Source: Roseiarcus sp963765375 (GTDB lineage Bacteria > Pseudomonadota > Alphaproteobacteria > Rhizobiales > Beijerinckiaceae). Taken from it: DNA of 64,000 nt. The stretch is taken from NCBI GenBank assembly GCA_963765375.1, contig CAVXVZ010000003.1:124001-188000 (forward strand), written 5' to 3'. Positions within the stretch are counted from its first letter, which is position 1, and each line of letters begins with the position of its first letter. This document shows positions 56,157 through 64,000 of this stretch, in pieces. The notes below the pieces were generated by a model that worked only from the letters and a program-made list of their open reading frames with translations, was not told where the DNA came from and ran no database searches. A program made the position numbers and the translations under genes.

Positions 56157-57523
56157 GTGCCGATAGCGCTGGGCGAGGTCGCCGTCCCCACCTTCGGCGT
56201 GCCGCTCGATCCTCCCCGCATTCCCGCTTCCGCCTACGAAACGCGCTGCGGCGAGGCCTATGCGAGAGCCGCATGCGATTGGCTCGTCGTCTACGCCGAC
56301 CGCGAACATCTCGCCAATATAGCGTTCCTTTGCGGCTACGAGCCGCGGTTCGAGGAGGCGCTGCTGCTGCTCGGCCCGCGCGACCGGCGGGTCCTGGTGG
56401 TCGGAAACGAGGGCGAGGCCTACGCGCCGCTCGCCGGCCTTCCGGGCATCGAGACGGCGCTCGCGCAGAGCATGAGCCTGATGGGCCAGGACCGCTCGCG
56501 CACGCCCGATCTCCCGGCTGTGCTGCGAGACGCAGGCCTGAGACGCGGGCAGACGATCGGCCTCGTCGGGTGGAAATATTTCGAGGCGGCGGAATGGAAC
56601 GAGCCTTCGCCCGGATTCTTTGTTCCCCACTGTCTCGTCGCGATGCTGAGCCGGATCGCGGGCGGGCCGGAGGTGCTCGCCGAACTCGACGCCCGTGCTG
56701 ATGCACCCGACGGAGGGCCTTCGCGCGACGATCGACGCCGATCAGATTGCGCTGCACGAGTGGGGCGCCGCGCGCGCTTCGGCCGCGGTCTGGCGCATTG
56801 TCACGGGAACGCGGGTCGGCGTCAGCGAATTGCAGGCGGCGAGCGTCATGGGCTACGCCGGCGAGGTTCTGAGCGCCCATATCATGTACGCGACCGGCGA
56901 CGCGCGCCATGACGTGGTCGGCCTGCGCTCTCCCGGCGGCCGGATCGTGAGCCGCGGCGATGGCGCGGCGACTGCGGTCGGCTTCTGGGGCGGCCTCTCC
57001 GCCCGCGCCGGGCTGGTCGCGGAGCATGACGACGCGTTCCTGAAAGTGGCGTCCGCCTATTTCGCGGGCCTCATTGCTTGGTACGAGGCGGCGGACCTCG
57101 GCGCGGCTGGCGACGACGTGTTCGCGGCGGTGACGGAAGCGCTGGCTCGAGGCGGCCTGCGCCCGGCCCTCAATCCGGGGCACCTGACTGGCCACGACGA
57201 GTGGATCCACACCCCGATCCGCAAGGGCTCGGCCGAGCGCATCGCTTCCGGCATGCCGTTTCAGGTCGACATCATTCCAACCCCCTTGCCGACGGGATGG
57301 GCGCTGAATTGCGAGGACGGCGTGGTTTTCGCGGACGCGGCGCTCCGCGCCGAACTGAGCGGCCGTCATCCGGCGGTGTCGGAACGGATCGAAGCGCGGC
57401 GCAGGTTCGTTCGCGGCGAGCTTGGAGTAGACATCAGGGATTTCGATCCTGCCCTTGTCGTCCACTCCCTTATGTCTTCCGCCCTTCTGGCTTGCGCCGG
57501 GGCGATTGCTGGCGCGGATGTGA
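56157..57523 (+). pseudogene. M24-family metallopeptidase/creatinase-like protein, two frameshifts
   Basis: The GTG at 56157 has a strong GGGAGG ribosome-binding site. The creatinase-type N-domain runs to ELDA, where an extra C (run 56692-56694) shifts the frame. The pita-bread domain continues as VLMHPTEGLRATIDADQIAL. Near the end an extra T (57441-57443) shifts again; correcting it gives SILPLSSTPLCLPPFWLAPG and a TGA at 57521-57523. Corrected length is 454 aa, normal for M24. HDEWIHTP and the ECE-like region differ from aminopeptidase P metal ligands, so catalysis is uncertain. Confidence 0.85.
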
Positions 57524-57571
57524 CCGAGGGGCAGAGTAAACAAAGCCATTGGAAAATTTCAGAGGCCGTCA

Positions 57572-59632
57572 ATGACCGACTCAACTCCTGCCGTGAACCC
57601 GCTGCTCGAACCCTGGACCGGGCCGTTCGAGGCGCCGCCGTTCGAGCGCATCGAGCCCCGCCATTTCCGGCCTGCCTTCGACGCCGCGCTCAAGGACGCG
57701 CGGCGCGAAATCGACGCCATCGCCGCCGACCCGGCCCCGCCCACCTTCGCCAATACGATCGAGGCGCTCGAGCGCAGCGGCCGCAGCCTCGATCGCGTCG
57801 CCGGCGTCTTCTTCAATCTCGCGGGCGCGGCGACCAACGAAGAATTGCAGGCGATCGAGCGCGAGATCGCGCCGGTTCTCGCCCGCCATCGCAACGACAC
57901 CTATCTGAACGAGGCGCTGTTCAAGCGGATCGACGCCCTGAAGGCCGAAGAGGCCAAGCTCGGGCTTTCGGCCGAACAGTCGCGCGTGCTCGACCGCTAT
58001 CACCTCAATTTCACCCGCGCCGGCGCGGGCGCGCCGCCTGACGCCAAGGCGCGCCTGGCCGGGATCGGCGAGCGGCTGGCGACGCTCGCCGCCGAGTTCG
58101 GGCAGAATGTGCTCGCTGACGAAAAGGCGTGGCTCATGCTGCTTGACGAGGAGGACCTCGAGGGTCTGCCGGATTTCTATCGGGCCAGCGCGGCGCGAAT
58201 CGCCGCCGAGCGCGGCCATCCCAAGCACTTCGCGGTCACTCTGTCGCGGTCGAGCATCGAGCCGTTCCTGCAATTCTCGGCCCGCCGCGATCTGCGTGAG
58301 GCCGCCTTTCGCGCCTGGGCGGCGCGCGGCGAGAACGGCGGGGCGACCGACAACCGCGCGATCGCCGCCGAAATGGTGCGCCTCAGAGCTGAGCGCGCCC
58401 ACGTGCTCGGCTATGAATCCTACGCTCATTACCGCCTCGCCGATACGATGGCGAAGACGCCGCGCGCCGCGCTCGATCTCCTCGAGTCGGTGTGGGTTCC
58501 AGGCGTTTCGACCGCGCTCAAGGAGCAGGAAGCGTTGCAGGAGATCGTCGCTGGCGAGGGCGGCAATTTCAAAGTCGCGCCCTGGGATTGGCGCTACCTG
58601 GCCGAGAAGCGGCGCAAGGCCGAGTTCGACTTCGACGAAGGTGAGCTCAAGCCCTATCTGCAGCTCGACCGGATGATCGAGGCGGCCTTCTACACGGCGA
58701 GCCGCCTGTTCGGTCTCAGCTTCGAGGAGCGGTTCGACCTCAAGCTCTATGATCCCGACGCTCGCGCCTGGACCGTGAGCGGGCGTGACGGTTCACCCGT
58801 CGCCCTCTTCATCGGCGACTATTTTGCGAGGCCGTCGAAACGGAGCGGCGCGTGGATGAGTAATTTCCGCGCACAGCAGAAGCTCGACGGACCCCAATTG
58901 CCGATCGTGGTCAACGTGATGAATTTCGCCAAGGGGGCTCAAGACGAGGCCAGCCTGCTCAGCCTCGCCGATGCGCGGACGCTCTTCCATGAATTCGGCC
59001 ACGCCCTGCACGGAATGCTGTCCGATGTGACCTATCCGCTCATTTCGGGAACCCGCGTCGCCGGCGATTTCGTCGAGTTTCCGTCCCAGCTCTACGAGCA
59101 TTGGATCAAGGAGCCCGAAATGCTGCGCCGCTTCGCGCTCCACTACAAGACCGGCGAGCCGATGCCGGAGGCGCTGCTCGGCAAGCTTCTTGACGCGCGC
59201 CGGTTCAATCAGGGCTGGGCCACGGTCGAATATACGGCTTCCGCGCTGGTCGACCTCAAGCTGCACCTCGATCCGTCGCCTGCGGATGTCGATGTCGTCG
59301 CCTTCGAGCGGGAGGAGCTGGCGCGAATCGGCATGCCGGACGCGATCGCCTTGCGTCACCGCGCTCCCCATTTCCAGCACATCTTCTCGGGCGGCTACTC
59401 GGCCGCCTATTACAGCTACCTGTGGTCGGAAGTTCTCGACGCCGACGGTTTCGAGGCGTTCGAGGAGGCTGGCGACATCTTCGATGCCGAGGTCGCCCAG
59501 CGGCTGCATGACTTCGTCTATGCGGCCGGCGGCATCCGCGACTACGAGGCGGCCTATTTGGGCTTTCGCGGCCGCCCGCCATCGCCTGCGGCGTTGTTCC
59601 GCAAGCGAGGCTTCGAGGCCAGCCGCGAGTGA
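57572..59632 (+). CDS. M3-family oligopeptidase (PrlC/Dcp-like)
   Basis: A zinc peptidase of 686 aa acting on short peptides in the cytoplasm. The HExxH motif FHEFGHALHG begins at His473, with the third ligand in GDFVEFPSQLYEHW about 25 residues on. The C-terminal GFRGRPPSPAALFRKRGF matches oligopeptidase A and Dcp. Which of the two it is cannot be decided. It follows the M24 gene by 48 bp. Confidence 0.93.
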   Translation: MTDSTPAVNPLLEPWTGPFEAPPFERIEPRHFRPAFDAALKDARREIDAIAADPAPPTFANTIEALERSGRSLDRVAGVFFNLAGAATNEELQAIEREIAPVLARHRNDTYLNEALFKRIDALKAEEAKLGLSAEQSRVLDRYHLNFTRAGAGAPPDAKARLAGIGERLATLAAEFGQNVLADEKAWLMLLDEEDLEGLPDFYRASAARIAAERGHPKHFAVTLSRSSIEPFLQFSARRDLREAAFRAWAARGENGGATDNRAIAAEMVRLRAERAHVLGYESYAHYRLADTMAKTPRAALDLLESVWVPGVSTALKEQEALQEIVAGEGGNFKVAPWDWRYLAEKRRKAEFDFDEGELKPYLQLDRMIEAAFYTASRLFGLSFEERFDLKLYDPDARAWTVSGRDGSPVALFIGDYFARPSKRSGAWMSNFRAQQKLDGPQLPIVVNVMNFAKGAQDEASLLSLADARTLFHEFGHALHGMLSDVTYPLISGTRVAGDFVEFPSQLYEHWIKEPEMLRRFALHYKTGEPMPEALLGKLLDARRFNQGWATVEYTASALVDLKLHLDPSPADVDVVAFEREELARIGMPDAIALRHRAPHFQHIFSGGYSAAYYSYLWSEVLDADGFEAFEEAGDIFDAEVAQRLHDFVYAAGGIRDYEAAYLGFRGRPPSPAALFRKRGFEASRE

Positions 59633-59644
59633 AACGTCAGCCGC

Positions 59645-59914
59645 TCAGCGCGCCCCGCTGCATTTCCACCAGTCGCCGTCCTCGTGGTAGACGCAGCCGT
59701 GGCGCTTCAGCACCGCGCTGAGCCTGTCGCGCAGCTCGCACTGCTTGGCGTCGCCGCTGTTGCACTTTGAATTCGCAACCTGCCAGCCCTGCTCTTGGAC
59801 CGTCAGAGCGCGCGCCGGGCCGGTGAGGGAAGAGAAGGCGAGCGCCGCCATCAGCGCCGTCGGGATCGCGATGGGTCTCCTCGCGGCGAGGTGCTTCGCC
59901 AAATTCCTCGTCAT
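59645..59914 (-). CDS. Small secreted cysteine-containing protein, 89 aa
   Basis: The ATG at 59914 starts a signal peptide (IAIPTALMAALAFSSLTGPARA), followed by a mature part of about 57 residues with four cysteines (SKCNSG, KQCELR, HGCVYH, WKCSG) that could form two disulfides. No named family is recognised. It converges with the M3 peptidase gene, 12 bp apart. Confidence 0.65.
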   Translation of the reverse strand: MTRNLAKHLAARRPIAIPTALMAALAFSSLTGPARALTVQEQGWQVANSKCNSGDAKQCELRDRLSAVLKRHGCVYHEDGDWWKCSGAR

Positions 59915-60005
59915 TGAATCCTCCCTCAAGAATGGGCGCTTTCGCTGTACTCGCGGAATGCGTCGCGCGTTCGACCCTGCCAACGGCCTGCGCTCGTGTC
60001 GAGTC

Positions 60006-61063
60006 CTAAGCAGAGATTCTCCGATTGACCAACGGATTGCGAGATCGCTCGTTGTTCAAAGCTTGGACAGCTTGATGGATGGCTCGATCGAGGTCGGCGG
60101 CGTCGGTGAAGGTGTAGTGGGCGAGATTGTGCGCTTTGAGATCGTGCCAGACAACCTCGATGTCGTTGAGTTCGGGCGCGTATTTCGGCAGCCACTCGAC
60201 GGTGAGCCAATGCTTGCGCGCTTCGAGGGCGGCAAGGGCGAGCTTGCTGACGTGGATCGGTCCATTGTCCTCGACCAGCACGACCGGCTTCATGGCTGGT
60301 CCGGGTTGGGGGCCGTAGAGACGGTCGAGTTGCTCCAGGTGAGCGATGAAGTCGCTGCTGCGCTTGGTCGGGCTGGTGTGCACGATCAACTGGCGCGTGA
60401 CATGATCGAGCGAGCCGATCATCGCCACTTTTTTGGCTTGTCCCGGCGCCGGCACGCGCAGATCGGCGCCGCGCTTGGCCCACGCCCGCGCCAAATAAGG
60501 GTGCGTCAGGGCCTCGCTCTCGTCGCCATAAAGCAGGACGATGTCGTCGGCCTCGGCTTGGGCCTTGCGCAGTTGAAGGCGCAAGCCCACGCACGCGATC
60601 TCGCCGGCGATCTGGCGACCTTTCAAGGTGTGCCGCGGCCGCCGCCAGCGGAAGTTTTTTTTCGCAGCGTCTTGGATAATTGCGACCTGCCGATCCGGAC
60701 GCCCTCGCGCGCCTCGATCTCGCTGATCAGGCGCGCGATCGTCCAATTGCGCCGGTTGGCGACGGGAGCTTCCAAAAGAGGCGTGACGACGCGCAGCGCC
60801 GCCTCGCTCTTCACAGGGGCTGGGCCAGGCGCCACGCTCGCCTTCAGCGCTTCAACGCCGCCGTCGGCGAAATCGCAACGCCACAGCCGAACCGTGTCCT
60901 CGCGTACGCCGAAGGCTTCCGCGATGCGCGGGCTGGTCCAGCCCAAAAGCGTCAGCAACATCGCCCGCGCCCGATCCGCCTCGCCACGATCGCGCGAATG
61001 CGCCAACGCTCGCAGCGCCGCACGCTGCTCCCCATCCGCCGTTATTGGAGATTTGCCCACCAT
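60006..61063 (-). CDS. IS630-family transposase, two frames joined by programmed -1 frameshift
   Basis: Frame 1 (61063 to about 60655) holds the HTH domain (RIAEAFGVREDTVRLWR and WTIARLISEIEAREGVRIGRS). Frame 2 holds the DDE core (LLYGDESEALTH, VVLVEDNGPIH, WLPKYAPELNDIEVVW). Slipping back one base on the A8 tract (plus-strand T8 at 60655-60662), after the codons CGA AAA AAA, gives RKKNFRWRRP and a 352-aa fusion. The stop codon uses the flanking target TA. Confidence 0.85.
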
Positions 61064-61136
61064 GCCCCGCCTCCGCGAATCAACGCAAAGACGGAATCAC
61101 ACCTGCCATTCGTTGGCTACACCCGTGGAATCTGCT
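60009..61136 (-). mobile_element. IS630-family insertion sequence, 1128 bp
   Basis: It is flanked by TA duplications (60007-60008 and 61137-61138), the IS630 target signature. The ends are related inverted repeats: AGCAGAGATTCTCC on the left and, as complement, AGCAGATTCCACGG on the right. The two transposase frames overlap at an A8 run. It sits in non-coding DNA. Confidence 0.88.
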
Positions 61137-61220
61137 TAGTCTTATCACATCGCCCGAGCGGCGGCGGCCTTGGCCGCGATCGGCGGCGGCGGTATCGGAC
61201 GCCGCGAAAGGACCACCGTC

Positions 61221-61756
61221 ATGTCAGCTTCGAATGCGGCGCTGCATATGTTGTGCGGCAAGATAGCTGCCGGGAAATCGACGCTTTGCGCGAGGCTCGG
61301 CGACGCCAGGAACACGATCGTGATCACTGAAGATCGCCGGATCGCGAAATTGTATCCGTCGGAGATCAAGGCGCTGAGCGATTGCTTCGAGCGTAGCGAA
61401 CGGCTGCACGCGACGCTCGCGCGCATGTCATCGGCCTGTTGCGGGCCGGAGTTTCGGTCGTTCTCGACTTTCACGCCAACACCGTGCGCTGGAGGCGGTG
61501 GATGCGCGCTCTTTTCGAGGAGGCCGAGGCGTCTCACCAGCTTCACTTCCTCGACGTTTCCGATGAAGTGTGCAGAGCGCGCATGCACGCGCGCGCCGCC
61601 TCCGGAGGGGATGGCGTCAGCGACGCTGAATTCGATCATGTCACCAGTTTCTTTGTCCCGCCGGACCCGGACGAGGGCTTCAACGTGATCAGATATGGCG
61701 GCGACTCGCCGCATGCGACAAGCGCGCTCGAAACGGGCGATGAGAGCAACTGTTGA
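61221..61756 (+). pseudogene. Small AAA_33/zeta-like P-loop kinase, one frameshift
   Basis: The P-loop CGKIAAGKSTLCARL is at residues 11-25 and TEDRRI follows as in AAA_33 kinases. The frame breaks in a CGCGCGC run (61418-61424). Removing two bases joins ERLHATLA to HVIGLLRAGVSVVLDFHANT, and the protein continues through RMHARAASGG to a TGA at 61754, 177 aa in all. AAAGGA precedes the ATG. The substrate is unknown. Confidence 0.8.
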
Positions 61757-61758
61757 GG

Positions 61759-62895
61759 TCAGAGCCTGGCGACGACCGCCAGCTTGTTGATCTGCCCGTT
61801 CTCATAGGCCTTGAGGAAGGCTTCGTAGTCCTTGACCGACACGCAGCCGTTCGAATCGCCGTTGGGGCCGAGCATGAAGGGGTGCGCCAGCAGTCCCGCC
61901 CGGCCATAGATGTCTCCCTCCCCGACCGGGTTGAGGCGCAGGGCCTGTACGCCATGGAAGGAACCTTCCCGCAGCGTCAGTTGGTAGATATGCGGCGGCG
62001 TCGGGCCGCGGGCTCGCTCGCTGACGTAGCGCGGATTATCCAACGCGTCCCCAAGGCCCGAATGGGCTTCGAGCTTCGTTCCATCCGGCAGATAGACGGT
62101 CCGGGCGGAGATGTCATAGACGGCCGTATTTCGGTCGTAGCCGGAAACCGGGGCCGAGGCGCCGAACGGCGACGGGAACGAAAACAGCGGCCCTCTGCCC
62201 GCGCCGCGGTTTTCTGTCGCTGCGGAAGCGCTGGAAACCGCAGTGGCGCTCGACACCGTCCTGCTTGCGACGCCGCTTGCCGGCGCCGCTGACGCGACCG
62301 TCGGGGTGGGCGGCTGCCCGAGCCCGAACAGTTTCTGGAAGATGCCGCGATTGTCGACGGGAGCCGTGGGGGGAGCTGTCGAGACGCTCGGTTGGGGCGG
62401 ATGGCGGGAGGGCGTTGGCGCGACGGGCGCGTTGAGTTCCGGCGGGCGAGGCGGCGGCAAAGGCACGCTCTCGCCGATTTCGGGACCCTCGTAAGTCGGC
62501 GGAAAGGGCGCGCTCTTGGCTTGAGGGGTCGGGGGAGCGGGAGGAAACGCCTCGAGGCGCGGCAACGGCATCGGCGCGTAAGCAGCGGGCGGAGCGGCTT
62601 CGAGGCTCGCCACTTGCGATGAAGGCCGCGCGGGCGCCGCCCGCGTCATTTCGGCCAGTAGATTGGCGTCGATGACAATTTCGCCAAACGGCCTCGACGC
62701 GACCGCCGCCGAACGGGTCGACGGCGCGTACCCTGCCACCGGAGCGGTCGGCCCGCGCAGATGCAGCGCGCAGACGCTAACGACCCCGGCCAGCGCCACG
62801 GCGGCGGCGCCAGGAAGGACTTTTTGAAGCACGCGTCGAGGGCTATCCCCACCCTCGAACGAAACCTCGTTGAATGTCGCTTCTGTCCCCTGCAT
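61759..62895 (-). CDS. DUF2778 (Tlde1-like) envelope protein
   Basis: This 378-aa protein has one N-terminal membrane anchor (AAAVALAGVVSVCALHL, about 30-46), a 180-residue Pro/Ala-rich periplasmic linker, and a C-terminal DUF2778 domain. The domain carries the cysteine/histidine signature HPFMLGPNGDSNGCVSVKDY, seen in L,D-transpeptidase-related Tlde1 proteins that act on peptidoglycan. It is probably a cell-wall enzyme; no secretion-system genes are near, so a toxin role is not supported. Confidence 0.85.
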   Translation of the reverse strand: MQGTEATFNEVSFEGGDSPRRVLQKVLPGAAAVALAGVVSVCALHLRGPTAPVAGYAPSTRSAAVASRPFGEIVIDANLLAEMTRAAPARPSSQVASLEAAPPAAYAPMPLPRLEAFPPAPPTPQAKSAPFPPTYEGPEIGESVPLPPPRPPELNAPVAPTPSRHPPQPSVSTAPPTAPVDNRGIFQKLFGLGQPPTPTVASAAPASGVASRTVSSATAVSSASAATENRGAGRGPLFSFPSPFGASAPVSGYDRNTAVYDISARTVYLPDGTKLEAHSGLGDALDNPRYVSERARGPTPPHIYQLTLREGSFHGVQALRLNPVGEGDIYGRAGLLAHPFMLGPNGDSNGCVSVKDYEAFLKAYENGQINKLAVVARL

Positions 62896-63136
62896 CCCTC
62901 GCCCTACGCTTACGCTGGTCCACTCGAATCAAATTATCGCGTACGCGTTGAACCATTCTTAACGCAGTCCGCCGCCCTTTGCCAACCCGTGATGGATTTG
63001 CCTCGATCGCTCCCGCGCAATCGTTGCTAACCCTTTGAAAAAGCTGAAAACGACAGGGGCGGCTGTTGTTCGGATCCGGCATGGAGCTTGGGCTCGGGCG
63101 AGGTCGGCTCGCCATTGGCGGAATGCTGGCTGGGGC

Positions 63137-64000
63137 TTAAGGAACGCCTGCCGGCGGGACTCCGTGGGCCTCGGCGCGGCTCTGCGCCCGTGCGAGCGCG
63201 GCGAGCGTCCGTGCCGTCGGCCGGACGCCCGCGCGCTCCGCGAGCAGCGCCCGCGCCAGGCTCCACTGGCCCGAGCGTTCGGCCGCCGCGATCAGCGTCA
63301 GGTTAACGATGTCGCGCTGGGCGTGGCTGCCGCCGATGCGAAACGCTTCGTAGCGGACCGGCAGGATCGCTTCGACGGCCCGGGCGGCGTCGCCGGCCGC
63401 GAAGGCGAGCACGCCATCGATGAGTCGCCGGCCGACTTCCGCCGTGACCTGCCGATTGTCGCCCGAGCCCAGGCGCTCGTAGGCGTCGAGCGAATCACGA
63501 AAGCGCTTGACGTCGCCCGGATCGGGCGAGCGCGCGGCGGCGAAGGCGCAATGCAGGTCGTTGAAGGCGAGCACGTGGTCGTCGACATGCGCCATCCATT
63601 TGCCGGCGACCGGCGCCCAGCGATTCCCCACGTCGACGCCCGCAAGTTCGAGCCGCCAAAGAAGGGCGGCGGCGTCGACGCGGTCGAGCGTCATGTCGTC
63701 GGCGAGCTTCGGGGCCGAGAAGCGGTCATAACCGGCGAGGACCTCGTCGAAGCGTCCCTGCTCGATCAGGAACAGCGCCAGATGCCAGCCGTTATGGCCG
63801 GCCATGAAATGCGCTTTCGCCCAGTCGGCGTGCGTCGACTTGAGAAAGGCGACGCCCTCGTCCTGGCGGTTCGCGGTCTCCATCACATGGACGAGCGCGT
63901 GCGTCGCCCAGGCGTCGCGCGGGTTCCCCGCCAGAGCCGCGCGGCTGAAATCCTCGGCGCGCTGGAGGTCGCCCGTTTCCTCGAGCCCGAAGGCGTAAAG
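63137..64000 (-). CDS. TPR-type protein of the TTC38-like family (5' end beyond window)
   Basis: The frame is open to the window edge, so only the C-terminal 287 residues are seen. They include tetratricopeptide-like helices (YAFGLEETGDLQRAEDFSRAAL, NPRDAWATHALVHVMETANR, HFMAGHNGWHLALFLIEQG) matching TTC38-like proteins. An internal ATG at 63886 is not the true start, because homologous residues continue upstream. The function is unknown. Confidence 0.8.
   Translation of the reverse strand, partial: LYAFGLEETGDLQRAEDFSRAALAGNPRDAWATHALVHVMETANRQDEGVAFLKSTHADWAKAHFMAGHNGWHLALFLIEQGRFDEVLAGYDRFSAPKLADDMTLDRVDAAALLWRLELAGVDVGNRWAPVAGKWMAHVDDHVLAFNDLHCAFAAARSPDPGDVKRFRDSLDAYERLGSGDNRQVTAEVGRRLIDGVLAFAAGDAARAVEAILPVRYEAFRIGGSHAQRDIVNLTLIAAAERSGQWSLARALLAERAGVRPTARTLAALARAQSRAEAHGVPPAGVP

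Overview
The window is high-GC alphaproteobacterial chromosome. The co-occurrence of hpnA-E/shc, hpnG, hpnH, hpnL, hpnM and hpnN, an IalB-family protein, DUF1127 and DUF2778 proteins, and a glnK-amtB pair points to Hyphomicrobiales, perhaps a Beijerinckiaceae/Methylocystaceae relative. The family assignment is inference. No rRNA, tRNA or CRISPR array was seen.

Layout. 1-3630: mobile-DNA debris. An IS3 element sits inside a 67-bp palindromic repeat, a second copy of that repeat cuts off a glutathione S-transferase gene, and 48-bp direct repeats bracket the block. 3779-8456: ftsK, then glnK-amtB with a sigma-54-type promoter and a strong intrinsic terminator. 9040-18756: first hopanoid block (ispH-hpnH, hpnM-hpnG, a xanthine-dehydrogenase relic, hpnN, mlaA, hpnL). 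19235-28475: a CDP-alcohol phosphatidyltransferase, a GIY-YIG cassette with an IS1380 element, and a six-gene minus-strand operon (inositol-phosphate synthase, HAD phosphatase, nucleotidyltransferase, ATP-grasp ligase, class III aminotransferase, Gfo/Idh oxidoreductase). 28693-35925: core hopanoid operon hpnA-B-C-D-E-shc, in which consecutive genes overlap by 4 bp. 36289-44203: an IalB-like protein and a large autotransporter gene broken by an IS1182 insertion and a frameshift. 44223-64000: EamA transporter, rpsD, DUF1127 protein, manC, an MFS/MttB/LysR/aldehyde dehydrogenase group, vapBC, prfC, M24 and M3 peptidases, an IS630 element, a small P-loop kinase, a DUF2778 protein and a partial TPR protein.

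How it fits together. HpnC, HpnD and HpnE make squalene, Shc cyclises it, HpnH and HpnG add and trim the ribosyl side chain, and HpnN, HpnM and MlaA are envelope lipid-trafficking proteins. The most interesting part is the cluster embedded between hpnL and shc. Its enzymes form a logical route from glucose-6-phosphate to inositol, an inosose and an aminoinositol. A cytidylyltransferase and a CDP-alcohol phosphotransferase could then attach that headgroup to a lipid. I propose an aminocyclitol phospholipid or hopanoid-decorating pathway; this is inference from family assignment and gene order.

Quality caveat. Six genes (hpnL, hpnE, the autotransporter, aldehyde dehydrogenase, the M24 peptidase and the P-loop kinase) are broken by 1-2 base indels in short homopolymer or dinucleotide runs, seven indels in all. 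The pattern suggests sequencing error as much as gene decay.
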